Shown one piece after another: positions 5,330 to 5,710 of a stretch of DNA of 5,710 nucleotides. Within the stretch, counting starts at the first letter, position 1, and each line of letters opens with the position of its first letter. Under the pieces are notes generated by a model. It was not told where the DNA came from, did no database searches, and saw only the letters and a list, made by a program, of their open reading frames with translations. Made by a program: the position numbers and the translations under genes. Source of the DNA: Burkholderiales bacterium (GTDB lineage: Bacteria; Pseudomonadota; Gammaproteobacteria; Burkholderiales; Burkholderiaceae_C); the NCBI GenBank assembly GCA_011390055.1, contig JAABTC010000132.1, forward strand, positions 1-5,710. Direction: 5' to 3'.

Positions 5330-5710
5330 CAGGCGGCCTTCTTCAATTCATCGACCGCCGGCATCGCGACGCACTTCGCGGCATCGATCGTCGCCCAGAC
5401 CTTTTCGCCGATGCGGGTGTAGATGGTCGGGTGGGTGCGCGACAACAGTTCGCGGGAACCGACCTTGACCCGCCAGTCGAGCGATTCGCCCAGAAAGACC
5501 TTTTGATCGACCACGCCTTCGATCACGTTCTGGCCCGGCGCGAGCGGCTCCTGCGACAGGCGCACGTCCTCGGGCCGGATCGACAGAATCACCTCCTGGC
5601 CCGGCGCCACGGTTTCCACTGAATAGGAGCGCAGCCGGCCGAGTTCGGTCTCGATCATGTAGAACCGGTCCTCCGGCTCGCGTGCCGCGACCGTGCCGTC
5701 GACGAAATTG
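5329..5710 (-). CDS. ABC transporter ATP-binding protein, C-terminal part (runs off right edge)
   Basis: About 127 C-terminal residues are visible; the ATPase core with Walker motifs lies beyond the window. The visible part begins with N-F-V-D-G-T-V, the short linker (N-F-x-x-G) after the nucleotide-binding domain of PotA/MalK-type importers, and continues as a TOBE domain with the hallmark S-I-R-P-E-D-V-R-L and then V-F-L-G-E-S. This domain is a regulatory or substrate-sensing beta barrel in polyamine, iron, thiamine, phosphonate and sugar importers, and it does not allow the substrate to be told. The gene stops at 5329, sharing one base with the ThDP gene start, so the transporter and the enzymes are most likely co-transcribed. 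Its permease and binding-protein genes would be expected to the right of the window. The protein sits on the cytoplasmic face of the inner membrane as a dimer. Confidence 0.88.
   Translation of the reverse strand, partial: NFVDGTVAAREPEDRFYMIETELGRLRSYSVETVAPGQEVILSIRPEDVRLSQEPLAPGQNVIEGVVDQKVFLGESLDWRVKVGSRELLSRTHPTIYTRIGEKVWATIDAAKCVAMPAVDELKKAA

Noticed and set aside
3479..5422. 647-codon open frame on the plus strand
   Set aside because: It lies antisense to the ThDP gene, whose conserved catalytic and cofactor motifs are intact. Its Arg/His/Val/Gly-rich translation shows no recognisable domain and is typical of antisense frames in GC-rich DNA.
1..5710. CRISPR arrays, insertion sequences, tRNA or rRNA genes
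   Set aside because: No regularly spaced repeats, transposase coding sequence, terminal inverted repeats or RNA gene hallmarks were seen. The recurrent 15-base word is explained by the shared cupin motif.

Overview
All genes in this window lie on the minus strand, so the biology reads from the right edge to the left. High GC content, tight gene packing and a porin whose mature N-terminus begins in the style of the Burkholderiales porins (Q-S-N-V-T-L-Y-G) point to a Gram-negative betaproteobacterium, probably Burkholderiales (Comamonadaceae or relatives). The porin is the only strong taxonomic marker, so this placement is inference.

Layout in transcription order. Right edge to 5329: the C-terminal part of an ABC transporter ATPase of the PotA/MalK type (TOBE domain only). 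5329-3530: a complete 599-residue ThDP-dependent enzyme of the acetolactate synthase/benzoylformate decarboxylase superfamily. 3533-2718: a 271-residue NAD(P)-dependent beta-hydroxyacid dehydrogenase (3-hydroxyisobutyrate dehydrogenase superfamily). 2728-2135 and 2133-1513: two single-domain cupins. 1516-371: a double-domain cupin. The junctions from the ATPase to the double cupin overlap by 1, 4, 11 and 4 bases or are separated by 1 base, so these six genes look like one translationally coupled operon whose promoter lies beyond the right edge.

A 178-base gap (193-370) follows. It holds a weak hairpin just after the operon, an AT-richer patch with a 6-7-6 inverted repeat that could be an operator, and a perfect 9-bp hairpin in the leader of the next gene. 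That gene (192 to the left edge) is the 5' end of an outer-membrane porin with a clear signal peptide; it is easy to miss because its stop lies outside the window.

Together the genes look like an uptake-plus-catabolism unit: porin (outer membrane), ABC importer (inner membrane), then cytoplasmic enzymes for C-C bond chemistry on a 2-oxoacid-like compound (ThDP enzyme), oxidoreduction of a beta-hydroxyacid or semialdehyde (dehydrogenase), and three cupin proteins that share an unusual H-Q-H-F-N signature in all four of their cupin domains. The substrate cannot be told from the sequence. The combination is the most interesting thing here: a compact, probably metabolic module whose cupins have no assigned reaction that I can name with confidence.
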